From contig NZ_KB890024.1 in NCBI RefSeq assembly GCF_000372965.1, positions 1,800,839 to 1,864,838 of the forward strand: DNA of 64,000 nucleotides, read 5' to 3'. The notes under the pieces are model-generated. The model had not been told where the DNA came from. It ran no database searches and saw only the letters and a program-made list of their open reading frames with translations. Numbering within the stretch: position 1 is the first letter of the stretch; each line of letters opens with the position of its first letter. Source of the stretch: Hoeflea sp. 108 (GTDB lineage Bacteria > Pseudomonadota > Alphaproteobacteria > Rhizobiales > Rhizobiaceae). Shown one piece after another: positions 8,067 through 17,772 of the stretch. Position numbers and translations under genes: made by a program.

Positions 8067-8948
8067 GTGAAGGGTATCATATTAGCAGGTGGCAACGGTA
8101 CCCGCCTATACCCCGCTACACTCGCCGTTTCAAAGCAGGTCTTGCCCGTATACGACAAGCCGATGATATACTATCCGCTTGGAGTTCTTATGCTTTCTGG
8201 CATTCGAGAAATTCTCATAATTTCTTCTCCTCGGGATTTGCATCTGTTTCAGCTATTGCTGGGGGACGGCTCGGCATTCGGGATATCCATCGAGTATGCG
8301 ACGCAATTCGCACCCAATGGCTTGGCTGAAGCCTTCATAATTGGCCGCGATTTCATCGGTGGGGATCGCGTAGCCTTGATATTGGGAGATAATATTTTCT
8401 ACGGCGACGGTCTGTCTGATCGCTGCCGCTCCGCAGTCGCGCGCCAGCGGGGAGCGTCCGTCTTTGCCTACCAGGTCGACGACCCGCAGCGTTACGGAGT
8501 TGTTACTTTTGACCGGACCACACAGCAGGCTCTCTCGATAGAGGAGAAGCCCGAAAATCCAAGGTCCAACTGGGCTGTTACCGGCCTGTATTTTTACGAC
8601 AATTCAGTCGTTGAGATCGCATCATCCATTCGTCCTTCGGCCAGGGGTGAACTGGAGATTACGGACCTGAACCGCACCTATCTGGAGCGGGGCCAGTTGC
8701 ACGTCGTCCGGTTGGGAAGGGGGCATGCGTGGCTCGATACGGGCACACATGACAGTCTGCACGATGCAGCGTCGTTCGTCCGAACAATAGAACATCGACA
8801 AGGCGTGAAGGTCATGTGTCTAGAAGAAATCGGCCTTGAGCTGGGCTGGTTGAGTGCCGAGGAAGTGCTCACTAGGGCTGCCGCCCTGGGAAGTACCGAA
8901 TATGCTCGCTACCTTGTGCGCCGGGCAAAAGAGATTGGCCATGGTTGA
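8067..8948 (+). CDS. rmlA: Glucose-1-phosphate thymidylyltransferase RmlA
   Basis: This 293-residue protein makes dTDP-glucose from glucose 1-phosphate and dTTP, the first step of dTDP-L-rhamnose synthesis in the cytoplasm. The N-terminus carries the nucleotide-binding signature GGNGTRLYPATLAVSKQVLP followed by YDKPMIYYPL. Later motifs include ILGDNIFYG and EEKPENPRSNWAVTGLYFYD, all at normal family spacing and full length. The start is GTG at 8067, with AAAAGGGG about 8 bases upstream. The rmlC that should follow is decayed (8941-9140), and rmlB/rmlD are not in the window, so a complete rhamnose pathway must be supplied elsewhere. Confidence 0.93.
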   Translation: MKGIILAGGNGTRLYPATLAVSKQVLPVYDKPMIYYPLGVLMLSGIREILIISSPRDLHLFQLLLGDGSAFGISIEYATQFAPNGLAEAFIIGRDFIGGDRVALILGDNIFYGDGLSDRCRSAVARQRGASVFAYQVDDPQRYGVVTFDRTTQQALSIEEKPENPRSNWAVTGLYFYDNSVVEIASSIRPSARGELEITDLNRTYLERGQLHVVRLGRGHAWLDTGTHDSLHDAASFVRTIEHRQGVKVMCLEEIGLELGWLSAEEVLTRAAALGSTEYARYLVRRAKEIGHG

Positions 8949-9140
8949 AATTCGTTGCCTTGGGTTGGAAGGGTTGTTTGAGATTGTGCCCAAGAGGCTC
9001 TCCGACGACCGGGACTTCTCGCTCGGGTTGGACTACGACTTTCCATGGCGGAATTGAGGGCGCGTTTGTCGATGACGACTTTGCCAAATCCCATGCGTGT
9101 GGCGTGCTGCACGGCGCGCATTGCGGGCGCGTCCACTCGC
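8941..9140 (+). pseudogene. rmlC: Decayed rmlC (dTDP-4-dehydrorhamnose 3,5-epimerase)
   Basis: An ATG at 8941, overlapping the rmlA stop by 8 bases, opens a frame reading EIRCLGLEGLFEIVPKRLSD, typical of the RmlC N-terminus, but it stops at 9057. A second frame then reads GAFVDDDFAKSHACGVLHG, matching the RmlC segment that normally reads FVQDNHSxSxxGVLRGLH. The rest of the roughly 180-residue enzyme, including the catalytic His/Asp region, is absent before the next gene at 9165. Frameshift plus truncation makes it non-functional. Confidence 0.75.
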
Positions 9141-9164
9141 CGACAAGCGTTACGATGAGCGTCA

Positions 9165-10094
9165 ATGACAAATAAAGTAGACATTGTTGTTGTCACGTAT
9201 CAAAGCGCTCACGTGTTGAAGGATTGCCTGGCCAGCCTCCCTCGTTTCGCCAACATTTATGTCGTCGACAATGCAAGTACGGATGGTTCTGCGGCGGTCG
9301 CATCGGAGGCTGGCGCCGAAGTGATTAGGCTCAATGAGAACGTGGGATATGGCGCCGCCTGCAATGCAGGGGCGGCTGCCGGGACATCGGCCTTCCTATT
9401 GTTCTTAAACCCGGATGTACGTTTGGCGAACGGTGCCATCGACAAACTTCTCGCAGCGGCGGCCGATTATCCGTGTGCTGCCTTCAATCCTTCCTTTTAT
9501 AATGAAGGGCGTCGACGCTTTCGTCGCTGGTCGAGGCTGTTTCCCAGGGGGGCTTCGTGGCGCGGGCCGCCGCCAATTGCCGATTGCCAGGTTCCCGTCT
9601 TGCATGGCGCTTGCATCTTCGTTCGCCGCGACCATTTTGCCTGTGTCGGCGGGTTCGATGAACATATCTTCCTCTATCACGAAGACGACGATATCAGCTT
9701 GAGGCTGAGTTGCGCTGGCGTCGAGCTTAGGACCGCGGTCGAAGCGGTTGTTGACCATGCGGAGGGCAGGTCCTCCATCCCGTCAGGTGAATCTTCGCGC
9801 ATCCGAGGAGAAGCGATGGGGCGGTCGCTGGTCTATGTCATGCGAAAACACCACTTGGCGCTCGATGTTCAAGCCGAACGAAGACGTGGTTGGTTCAAGC
9901 TGCTGCTGCCCCATGTTCTTTTTAACACGGCTCGACGCTCAAAGTTGTTGGGCTTTCTGGCAGGCATTGGCGGTCAGCAGCAGGTTCGGATAGCTGACAG
10001 CGCGAACCAAGGGACCGGCGAATGCGATTCGGCAATAGTGGGGCAGTGGAATGCCGACAGTGGGCACACAATTGCCAATTGCCACAGGCCGTGA
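9165..10094 (+). CDS. Glycosyltransferase family 2 (rhamnosyltransferase-like)
   Basis: This 309-residue GT-A fold enzyme opens with the family 2 signature DIVVVTYQS..LKDCLASL. It continues with VVDNASTDGSAAV, NVGYGAACNAGA, and the metal-binding NPDVRL at the DXD position. The acceptor-side motif GFDEHIFLYHEDDDISLRL is present. Such enzymes transfer a sugar from a nucleotide donor to a growing glycan at the inner membrane. Adjacency to rmlA suggests dTDP-rhamnose as donor, but this is inferred from context. There are no transmembrane segments, and it belongs to the same-strand series running to 16404. Confidence 0.88.
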   Translation: MTNKVDIVVVTYQSAHVLKDCLASLPRFANIYVVDNASTDGSAAVASEAGAEVIRLNENVGYGAACNAGAAAGTSAFLLFLNPDVRLANGAIDKLLAAAADYPCAAFNPSFYNEGRRRFRRWSRLFPRGASWRGPPPIADCQVPVLHGACIFVRRDHFACVGGFDEHIFLYHEDDDISLRLSCAGVELRTAVEAVVDHAEGRSSIPSGESSRIRGEAMGRSLVYVMRKHHLALDVQAERRRGWFKLLLPHVLFNTARRSKLLGFLAGIGGQQQVRIADSANQGTGECDSAIVGQWNADSGHTIANCHRP

Positions 10095-10132
10095 CAGGCG
10101 AATGTCTCTTTTTCCGTTCGTGGCCTGACTGA

Positions 10133-12079
10133 ATGAATATTCGCGGTTTGTCGTATCGGTTGCAGAGGGCGATCCGTGGTTTTTGGCATCGTCGCTCGAC
10201 CCCGGTTGATCTCACGCTGCAACACGCAGCCAATGCAGCGGGAGTGTTCGCCGCAGAGGATTACGTGGACATTGCTGCGGCACCGCCGCCAGCAACAGAT
10301 GTGCGCCTTGTTGCCTATTATCTGCCGCAGTTCCATCCAATTCCGGAGAATGACGGATGGTGGGGCAAGGGCTTCACGGAATGGCGCAACGTGGTCCGGG
10401 CTATGCCCTTGTTCGATGGGCACTACCAGCCCCGAAGTCCTGCCGAATTGGGCTACTACGACTTGCGGCTGGCCGACGTCATGCGTCGCCAGGTGGAGTT
10501 GGCGAAGCTTTATGGAATTGGCGGCTTTGCGTTTCATTTCTACTGGTTTGGTGGCAAGACACTGCTTGAGAGGCCGCTCTCGGATTATCTCGCACGCCCC
10601 GACCTGGATCTGCCTTTCAGCCTCTGCTGGGCAAACGAAAACTGGTCACGTCGCTGGAACGGCCGCGAACAGGATTTGCTCATTGCCCAGGATCATTCAG
10701 AGGCAGATGACATAGCCCTGATTCAATATATCGACCGGTATTTTCGAGATCCAAGATACATCAAGGTCGAGGGAAAGCCGGTCTTGACGGTTTATCGTCC
10801 TGAACAGCTTCCAGATCCCGCGGCTACGATCGCGCGTTGGCGCAGCGAAGCACATAGGGCCGGTTGGCCGGGGCTTTATGTTATCGCCACCAATGCGTTC
10901 GATTTCGTCGACTATCAAAAGTACGGGTTCGATGCGCTATCGGAATTTCCGCCGCATGGGATCAAGGCGACAAACGCCGAAAGCAGCATCCATATGTCGC
11001 CGCTACGCGAAAGCGGTGGGCGTGTGCGGATGTACGCCGAGGCAGCGCAAAATGCCATGAATGCCAGTGCGCCGATCGGGCGGGTGCATCCAGGCGTGAT
11101 GCCAGGATGGGACAATTGCCCGCGCCGTCCCCGAAATGGCGTAATTTATCATGGGGCGACTCCGGAGATGTTTGCCCGTTGGCTGCGCCATGCTGTTGAT
11201 CGTGCACGTGGCAATCCGAAAGGCGAACGATTTGTCTTCATCAACGCTTGGAACGAATGGGGCGAGGGCGCCTACCTAGAGCCGGATTTGCGCTACGGCT
11301 ATGCGTATCTGCAGGCCTGCAGGGACATGGACAAGGTAACGACAGACAAAGGCAGGACCATCTACTTTGATCCGGCGGACAGCCGCGGCAGAATGCTGAA
11401 GGAGCATGCGGGCAACTTCAATCCGCTTTCGCTTGTCATGTGGGACATGATCCTGAAGGAAGCGTCGTGGACTCAGGTTATCGACATAGGATGCAACTAT
11501 GGCGAAATGCTTGCCAATGCCGAGCTGCCGAAGGGCGCGGAAATCACGGCCGTCGAGCCCAACAGTCTTCTTAGGCACTACCTCGGGAGAACGCTGGAAG
11601 AGGCGGGAGTTGATGCCCGATTGGTTTGCGCCGCAGTTTCGGACTCCATTGGGACGGCCCGTTTTTTTCGCGACGACAAATGGTCCGGCACCAGCCGCGT
11701 TCTTAGACCGGAAGAGACCGTCGAGAATCTGATCGTAGTTCCTCAGGTCACGGTTGACAGTCTCCTCGACGGCGTCACGGGCGCTGTCCGGCTTGCTATG
11801 AAGATCGACGTCGAAGGACATGAGGCGGCCGTTCTCAGAGGCGCTCTACGAAGCTTGAAGCGTGTCCTGGACTATTCGATTCTGGTGGAAATCAAGCATA
11901 TACCCGAAGACGACCAGAGGTGGATCTTCAAAATGTTTGATGTCTATGGCCTTGATATGACATCGGCGCAATTGATTTATCTTAGCGGCACCCCCTACGA
12001 GGAAGTAATACGGATGATAGATGCGGAAGAAATCTATGCGCAGGATGTTATTGTTAAGCGCAGGGGACAGCGCCGCTGA
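10133..12079 (+). CDS. WbsX-type GH99-like protein fused to FkbM methyltransferase
   Basis: The protein has 648 residues. Residues about 55-400 form a WbsX/glycosyltransferase WbsX-like domain (GH99-like): LVAYYLPQFHPIPENDGWWG, GFTEWRNV, CWANENWSRRW, VFINAWNEWGEGAYLEPD. Residues about 440-640 form an FkbM-type SAM methyltransferase: VIDIGCNYGEMLANA, MKIDVEGHEAAVLRGA, SILVEIKH. WbsX proteins are found in O-antigen and capsule clusters, and FkbM domains usually O-methylate sugars. The stop overlaps the next start by one base (TGATG), implying translational coupling. The N-terminal domain is a close paralogue of the one in the next protein. Confidence 0.85.
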   Translation: MNIRGLSYRLQRAIRGFWHRRSTPVDLTLQHAANAAGVFAAEDYVDIAAAPPPATDVRLVAYYLPQFHPIPENDGWWGKGFTEWRNVVRAMPLFDGHYQPRSPAELGYYDLRLADVMRRQVELAKLYGIGGFAFHFYWFGGKTLLERPLSDYLARPDLDLPFSLCWANENWSRRWNGREQDLLIAQDHSEADDIALIQYIDRYFRDPRYIKVEGKPVLTVYRPEQLPDPAATIARWRSEAHRAGWPGLYVIATNAFDFVDYQKYGFDALSEFPPHGIKATNAESSIHMSPLRESGGRVRMYAEAAQNAMNASAPIGRVHPGVMPGWDNCPRRPRNGVIYHGATPEMFARWLRHAVDRARGNPKGERFVFINAWNEWGEGAYLEPDLRYGYAYLQACRDMDKVTTDKGRTIYFDPADSRGRMLKEHAGNFNPLSLVMWDMILKEASWTQVIDIGCNYGEMLANAELPKGAEITAVEPNSLLRHYLGRTLEEAGVDARLVCAAVSDSIGTARFFRDDKWSGTSRVLRPEETVENLIVVPQVTVDSLLDGVTGAVRLAMKIDVEGHEAAVLRGALRSLKRVLDYSILVEIKHIPEDDQRWIFKMFDVYGLDMTSAQLIYLSGTPYEEVIRMIDAEEIYAQDVIVKRRGQRR

Positions 12080-15000
12080 TGTCGGGTTCAATTAAGTGGC
12101 GAGCGCTGTGGCGCCATCCGACCGACTCTCGCAAACGAAAAGAATTTCGTGCTGGGGGGCATTGCGCAAAGCAGGGCAAGGCCATTCGCAAGACCCGAAT
12201 GTGGCTGAATCTGGCGGCAATGCTAAGGCACCCGCTTTCTCAGAATGAACGCCGAACCTGGCGCGACGCGGCCCAGCACGGCTTTCCACCAGCACGTATT
12301 CCGGCCAAGGCGACCTTTCAAGAAACTCCCGACGCATTGCATAGCAGACTCTACGATTGCTACGTGCAAAATGCCCTTGGGCAGTTCGACTCTTCTGAAT
12401 ATTGCAGCATCGCGACGGAACCGCCGCCTGCAGATGTGTGCGATGTCAAGCTGATTGCCTATTATCTGCCTCAGTTCCACCCAGTAGCCGAGAATGACGA
12501 ATGGTGGGGTAAGGGTTTCACTGAGTGGCGCAACGTTGCCCGCGCCTATCCGCACTTCGACGGACATTATCAACCGCGCATCCCTGGAGAGCTGGGATAT
12601 TACGATCTCCGTGTCGTCGATGTCATGAGGCGGCAGGTCGAGCTTGCAAAGCTCTATGGAATTCACGCATTCTGCTTTCATTTTTATTGGTTCGGCGGCA
12701 AGCGCCTGCTCGAAACGCCCATCTTGAATTACCTTGAGAACAAGGATCTGAATTTACCGTTCTGCTTGTGCTGGGCGAACGAGAATTGGTCTCGACGTTG
12801 GGATGGCAGCGAAAATGAAATCTTGATTTCACAATCCCACTCGGCCGAGGACGATGAGGAGCTGTTGCGGTATCTTGACCGCTACTTCAGAGATGATCGC
12901 TACTTAAAGATCGATGGCAAACCAGTTCTGACGGTCTATCGTCCCTCGATCCTTCCAGATGCCGCCGAAACAGTCCAGCGGTGGAGACGAATTGCGAAAG
13001 AGCTTGGTTACCCCGGTATCTATCTTATCGCGACCAACTCCTTTGCGTTCTCGGACTATCAAAGGCTGGGTTTCGATGCGCTATCGGAGTTTCCGCCTCA
13101 TCACGTTGCAGCAGCCAATGTTCAGCAAGAATTCCAAATGTCGCACCATCGCACGGGATGGCGCGTTCGCTCTTACCCGGAGATCGTGGCGAGCGAAGAA
13201 GCACGAAAACCCGTTCCGGGAACCGTTGTCCCTGGCGTGATGCCCGGATGGGACAACAGTGCCCGTCGCCCCGCAAATGGTGAGATCATTCACGGTGCTA
13301 CGCCACAATTGTTCGAGAAGTGGCTACAGCAGGCATTCAAACGCGCCCAAAAAAACCGCCTTCCGGAACGGTTTGTCATGATCAATGCCTGGAACGAGTG
13401 GGCGGAAGGCGCCTATCTCGAGCCCGACAGCAGATTTGGGTATGCGAACCTTGAAGCTTGCGCCTCTGCGGTTCGTAACCATGTTGGCTCTGCGTCAATG
13501 AGGGTGATCGCAGGCAAGCGGCCGCGCCTTTCAGATGGCAAAACCGTATTGTTGTGCTCCCATCATGCCGGCAAACAAGTATTTGGTGGCGAACGCAGTT
13601 TCCTTGATATCGCAAGAGCGCTGTCGGAGAGCGGATTCAATCTGGCGGTGAGCCTTCAGGAAGGTGTAAACAAGCCCTACGTTGAGGAACTGCGCAACTT
13701 TGCGCAGGAGATACACATCTTCAAATATGATCAGTGGAGCTCCAGTTCGGCTGAAACCGTCGCTTCTACACCTCTGTTCTTGGAGGTAATCGACAGTGTA
13801 AAGCCCGACCTAGTGTATGTGAACACGATCGTTGTGGCAGCGCCTCTCGCCGCTGCGAGATTGCGTGGCGTTCCATCCGTCGTCCACGCACGTGAGATCA
13901 TCACCCACGATGAGGATCTTCAGCGGCAAATCGGAATGAGCGGACCTGAAATAGTAAGGCAGGTGGTTCATTCGAGCGATCACGTTATCGCCAATTCGCA
14001 GGCCACTCTGGAGTGTTTCGGCCATGCCAAGGCGTCGATGATCCCAAATACCGTCGATATCGAGGCCTTCGATCAGGCACCGATTGGCGAGCATGGTGCC
14101 GTTACATTTGGCCTTATCAGTAGCAATCTGCCCAAGAAAGGAATCGAGGACTTTGTTGAGTTGGCCACTGCCTGCCAAAAGCAGGTTCCAAATGCCCGAT
14201 TTCTCGTTATCGGCCCGCTTGGCCGCCCTGTCATCAAAGATTACTTGAGCCGCAAGAAGAAGACGCCGAAGAACCTCGAATTTGTCGACTACCAGCCAAC
14301 GTCAGTTGAGGCTATCGGGAAAGTCGATGTGGTCGTGAATTTTTCGCATTTTCAGGAGTCGTTCGGGCGCACTGTACTTGAGGGCATGGCCGCCGGTCGC
14401 CCTTCGCTCGTTTATGACTGGGGCGCCCTGAAGGAGCTTGTCAAACATGGTGAGACCGGCTTCCTAGTTCCGTTCCGAAAGCCGCTGGAGGCCGTCGCCC
14501 ACGTCCATATGCTGTGCAATGAAAGAAAGCGCCTGCAAGAGATGAGCAGAGCGGCGCGCTCGCGGTCGCGTGATTATTCGTTCCCGCAGTTCAAGGCGAA
14601 GCTCTCTGAGGCGTGTCGGCAGATCATCGATGCCGGGACAACCGTTCATGCCTATTCGAACGCCGGGAAAGAACGGCTTGAGGCCATATCCGAGAAAACC
14701 ATCGACATTGTCGTGTGTGTCCACAATGCACTGTCGGATGTGAAGGCATGCCTCGCTTCGGTCAGAGCCAATCTTGGTGCCAATCAAAGAATCATTCTGG
14801 TCGACGACGGTTCGGATGACGAGACCCGTCACTACCTCGAGAAGTTCGCGGCGCGCGAACGAGTGGTCCTGCGTCGCAACGAGCAAGCCCAAGGCTATAC
14901 TAAAGCCGCCAACCTTGGGTTGGAACTATCGAATGCAGATCTGGTCATCCTTTTGAACAGTGACACTGTTGTGACTAGGAACTGGGCTGAAAAGCTAGCA

Positions 15001-16404
15001 GATGCGGCGTTTTCCAGACCTGACATTGGCGCAGTCGGCCCGCTTTCGAATGCGGCTTCGTATCAGTCAATCCCCGGCACCTTAGGCACAGACAAGCAGA
15101 CGGCTATCAATGATTTGCCGCCAAACATGTCGGCTGACGACATGAATGACTGGTGTGAGAGAAACAGCACGTCAATGGTTCCAACTGTTCCATTGATCCA
15201 TGGGTTTTGTTTCGGCATCACGCGTAGAGCTCTCGACACGGTTGGAAAATTTGATGAGGCGGCCTTTCCGGAAGGCTATGGCGAGGAGAACGACTACTGC
15301 TTCCGGCTGTCTGCGGCGGGGTTCAGCATGGCCGTCGCAACTCACACCTATGTCTACCACGTGAAGTCGTCGAGTTACACAGAAGAGCGCCGACATCATC
15401 TGTCGGAAAAAGCGCAAAATGTGCTTTACCGGCGTTATGGGCGGGATGCTTTCAATGCGGCCATTCGCACGCTCGAACGGGACCTTGGTCTCTCGTCTAT
15501 GCGGGCCCTTGCGCAGAATTTGTACGAGAAGACAAAGGCGCCAGTCGCCGGGCGTGGCAGGGGCGCGCGCAAAGCGCATCCCTATTTGTTGTCTGAGTTG
15601 AACGATCAACAGTGGCTTCAGGCGCTCCAGGCTAGCGTGGATGACACGACTGTCGACGGCATCGAATACCCTGGCTTTCCGGATGCGCAATTGCAAATCG
15701 GCACGGTTGGTTCAGCTGGCAAGGGGACTATCGCGGAAGGATTCCGCTTTTACTCGTTCGTACTGGAAGCGGCCCGAGCCAATGGCGTGAATGTGGGGCT
15801 CAAGTCCCGCGTCCTGGATTTCGGGGTCAGCTGGGGCAGGATAATACGCTGTCTGCTGCGTGAAGTAGCTCCCGCGGGTCTCTTCGGCGTGGATATCAGT
15901 GATCGTTTTCTGTCTGCTGCCCAACAGACCGGGGTCCCGGGTGATCTCAGGCTGATCCAGCCGGACGGAAAGCTGCCGTTTGCCGACAATTCTTTCGACG
16001 TTGTGTATGCTTACTCGGTGTTTACGCATCTTCCAGAGCACATTCAGAAGATCTGGCTGGCGGAGATAGCGCGCACCCTCAGGCCAGGCGGGATTTTTGT
16101 CGCGACGGTGCAACCTCCACGTTTCCTCGATTTCATTAGGGAAGCGCCACAGGAGAGGGTCGTAAAGAGCGCTTGGCTCCAACAACTCCAGTCCGAGCTT
16201 TCGAAGAAAGACGACGCCCCTGGAGAGCTTGACCAGTCTGGGTTTGTTTTCCTTCCAACAAACAACGGAAAAACATACGGCGACATGATTTTGACTGAAG
16301 CCTACGTGAAACGTGTTTGGGGTGCGAAATTTGCAATCCAGGAGTACCTGGATGACCTTTCTCGATTTCAGCAGGCGGTCGTTACGGCCAAGGTTCTCAA
16401 GTAG
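12079..16404 (+). CDS. Four-domain glycan protein: WbsX, GT4, GT2 and methyltransferase
   Basis: The protein has 1441 residues with no membrane span seen. Residues about 125-440 are a WbsX/GH99-like domain (LIAYYLPQFHPVAENDEWWG, CWANENWSRRWDG, NAWNEWAEGAYLEPD). About 490-860 are a GT-B family 4 glycosyltransferase (FGGERSFLDIARAL; ESFGRTVLEGMAAGRPSLVY). About 875-1150 are a GT-A family 2 enzyme (DIVVCVHNALSDVKACL, NSDTVVTRNW, EENDYCFRLSAAGF). About 1244-1400 are a class I methyltransferase (VLDFGVSWGRIIRCLL, FDVVYAYSVFTHL, TLRPGGIFVAT). Such fusions usually extend and modify a surface polysaccharide in one polypeptide. It is co-translated with the preceding gene. Product and sugar order cannot be read from sequence. 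Confidence 0.87.
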   Translation: MSGSIKWRALWRHPTDSRKRKEFRAGGHCAKQGKAIRKTRMWLNLAAMLRHPLSQNERRTWRDAAQHGFPPARIPAKATFQETPDALHSRLYDCYVQNALGQFDSSEYCSIATEPPPADVCDVKLIAYYLPQFHPVAENDEWWGKGFTEWRNVARAYPHFDGHYQPRIPGELGYYDLRVVDVMRRQVELAKLYGIHAFCFHFYWFGGKRLLETPILNYLENKDLNLPFCLCWANENWSRRWDGSENEILISQSHSAEDDEELLRYLDRYFRDDRYLKIDGKPVLTVYRPSILPDAAETVQRWRRIAKELGYPGIYLIATNSFAFSDYQRLGFDALSEFPPHHVAAANVQQEFQMSHHRTGWRVRSYPEIVASEEARKPVPGTVVPGVMPGWDNSARRPANGEIIHGATPQLFEKWLQQAFKRAQKNRLPERFVMINAWNEWAEGAYLEPDSRFGYANLEACASAVRNHVGSASMRVIAGKRPRLSDGKTVLLCSHHAGKQVFGGERSFLDIARALSESGFNLAVSLQEGVNKPYVEELRNFAQEIHIFKYDQWSSSSAETVASTPLFLEVIDSVKPDLVYVNTIVVAAPLAAARLRGVPSVVHAREIITHDEDLQRQIGMSGPEIVRQVVHSSDHVIANSQATLECFGHAKASMIPNTVDIEAFDQAPIGEHGAVTFGLISSNLPKKGIEDFVELATACQKQVPNARFLVIGPLGRPVIKDYLSRKKKTPKNLEFVDYQPTSVEAIGKVDVVVNFSHFQESFGRTVLEGMAAGRPSLVYDWGALKELVKHGETGFLVPFRKPLEAVAHVHMLCNERKRLQEMSRAARSRSRDYSFPQFKAKLSEACRQIIDAGTTVHAYSNAGKERLEAISEKTIDIVVCVHNALSDVKACLASVRANLGANQRIILVDDGSDDETRHYLEKFAARERVVLRRNEQAQGYTKAANLGLELSNADLVILLNSDTVVTRNWAEKLADAAFSRPDIGAVGPLSNAASYQSIPGTLGTDKQTAINDLPPNMSADDMNDWCERNSTSMVPTVPLIHGFCFGITRRALDTVGKFDEAAFPEGYGEENDYCFRLSAAGFSMAVATHTYVYHVKSSSYTEERRHHLSEKAQNVLYRRYGRDAFNAAIRTLERDLGLSSMRALAQNLYEKTKAPVAGRGRGARKAHPYLLSELNDQQWLQALQASVDDTTVDGIEYPGFPDAQLQIGTVGSAGKGTIAEGFRFYSFVLEAARANGVNVGLKSRVLDFGVSWGRIIRCLLREVAPAGLFGVDISDRFLSAAQQTGVPGDLRLIQPDGKLPFADNSFDVVYAYSVFTHLPEHIQKIWLAEIARTLRPGGIFVATVQPPRFLDFIREAPQERVVKSAWLQQLQSELSKKDDAPGELDQSGFVFLPTNNGKTYGDMILTEAYVKRVWGAKFAIQEYLDDLSRFQQAVVTAKVLK

Positions 16405-17238
16405 GAGCACTAGAGGGATGCGGCTCATTCGTGTCGCGTCCCAAACTCCCTTCAGATGCGCCAGGTGCAAAGATATTGGCGTGGCAGGCAACTCGCACGG
16501 CGCAATTGTCGGATTGGGGAGCTGCTCGCCATAACCGTCGTTCTCGGCAGCGCCCCTTATCTGACGTCGTGCAAAGCCAAATGTGTCGGATGACCCCCAA
16601 GCCTCATCCTTGGTCTGGAAGTCGCGTCGATCGGGCCCGCGGATGACTGGTTGATGTCCACCTGATGAACCACTCCTGTCCTAGAGCTGACACACGCTCA
16701 AGCTTGCCAGGGGCCGACTGCCACTTTCGCAAGGCTAAGGCCTGGTGATTACCTTAGTCCTCCTTGGATTCGATCGTCTGGACTGTGACCTGGATGCGTG
16801 CAAGCGTGGCAAGTGCGGTGACAGAAAGCCGGGACTGACACCATAGGTCGATGCCAGTCGGTCGGGGGGCTCTTGTCGATCTGAAGGGGCGCGCCACGTA
16901 GAGAATTGAGCTTTGTGCCATTATCCGGCACTCGAATATGCGTGGCGCTTTCTTTCAGCTCTCGCGACGGCACTGCACTGGCCGACACCGGCCAGGCAAT
17001 GGCTGGCCTCACTGGAGGAGTTACCAGCGTTGTCGTTCAATCGCCACTGAGTGCTCGCAAGGGCAGCGACGCGAACGCCGTCAATAGAGCGGTCCTTCAA
17101 ACTGCGGGTTTAAGGCCGCATAGAACTTGCGTCCAAGGAGATTTCTTTCGATTTGTGGCAGAGCGATCCGTAAATAGGTGGTGACGCTGACCGGGAGAGG
17201 TCCTATGGCATCTTGCGACTGCCATTTGAGACCAACGT
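16405..17238. other. 834-base stretch with no recognisable gene
   Basis: Several short open frames occur on both strands (for example 16431-16646 plus, 16749-17012 minus, 16906-17184 plus). None starts with a good ribosome site or gives a protein I recognise. No tRNA, strong hairpin or transposase motif was seen. It is probably decayed island DNA plus the upstream region of the sulfotransferase gene. Confidence 0.5.
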
Positions 17239-17772
17239 ATGAATGTTTTCGTGCTTTGCACCGGACGCTGCGGTTCGACGACTTTTGCCAAAGCCTGCGG
17301 TCATATCGACAATTTCACCTCAGGACATGAGACTAGGTCGCGACTGGTCGGTGCAGACCGACTTGCGTACCCTGTTAGACACATTGAGGCCGACAATCGG
17401 CTGTCTTGGCTACTAGGCCGGCTAGAAAAGAAATATGGCGACAACGCGCACTACGTGCATCTGACCCGGGACCCAGATGCCGTCGCTGAGAGCTTTGCCT
17501 TAAGAAGCGCGCACGGCATCATGAAGGGCTACCGCGACGCGATTCTGATGGAGGCGGGCAACGCGGCCCCAATTTCGATTGCTCGCGACATGATCGACAC
17601 GGTCACCTGCAACATTGAGGCGTTCCTGCGAAATAAGACAAGCTCGATGCAGGTGCGCTTGGAGACAAGTGGCGAGGACTTCGCCCGTTTCTGGGATTGG
17701 ATCGGCGCAACTGGGAATTGGGAAGGTGCCGCTGCAGAGTGGTCTGTTCGGCATAACGCTACCGCCCGGTAA
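17239..17772 (+). CDS. Small sulfotransferase-like protein
   Basis: This 177-residue protein begins VFVLCTGRCGSTTFAKAC, the 5'-phosphosulfate-binding loop of PAPS-dependent sulfotransferases at residues about 8-15. YVHLTRDPDAVAESFALR follows, which corresponds to the 3'-phosphate-binding region. It ends with FWDWIGATGNWEGAAAEWSV, the tail typical of short bacterial sulfotransferases of glycan clusters. It is shorter than classical enzymes (about 250-300 residues) but has both ends of the fold. It probably sulfates a sugar or other small acceptor. It lies alone between two gene-poor stretches, next to an island of three sulfatases. Confidence 0.65.
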   Translation: MNVFVLCTGRCGSTTFAKACGHIDNFTSGHETRSRLVGADRLAYPVRHIEADNRLSWLLGRLEKKYGDNAHYVHLTRDPDAVAESFALRSAHGIMKGYRDAILMEAGNAAPISIARDMIDTVTCNIEAFLRNKTSSMQVRLETSGEDFARFWDWIGATGNWEGAAAEWSVRHNATAR

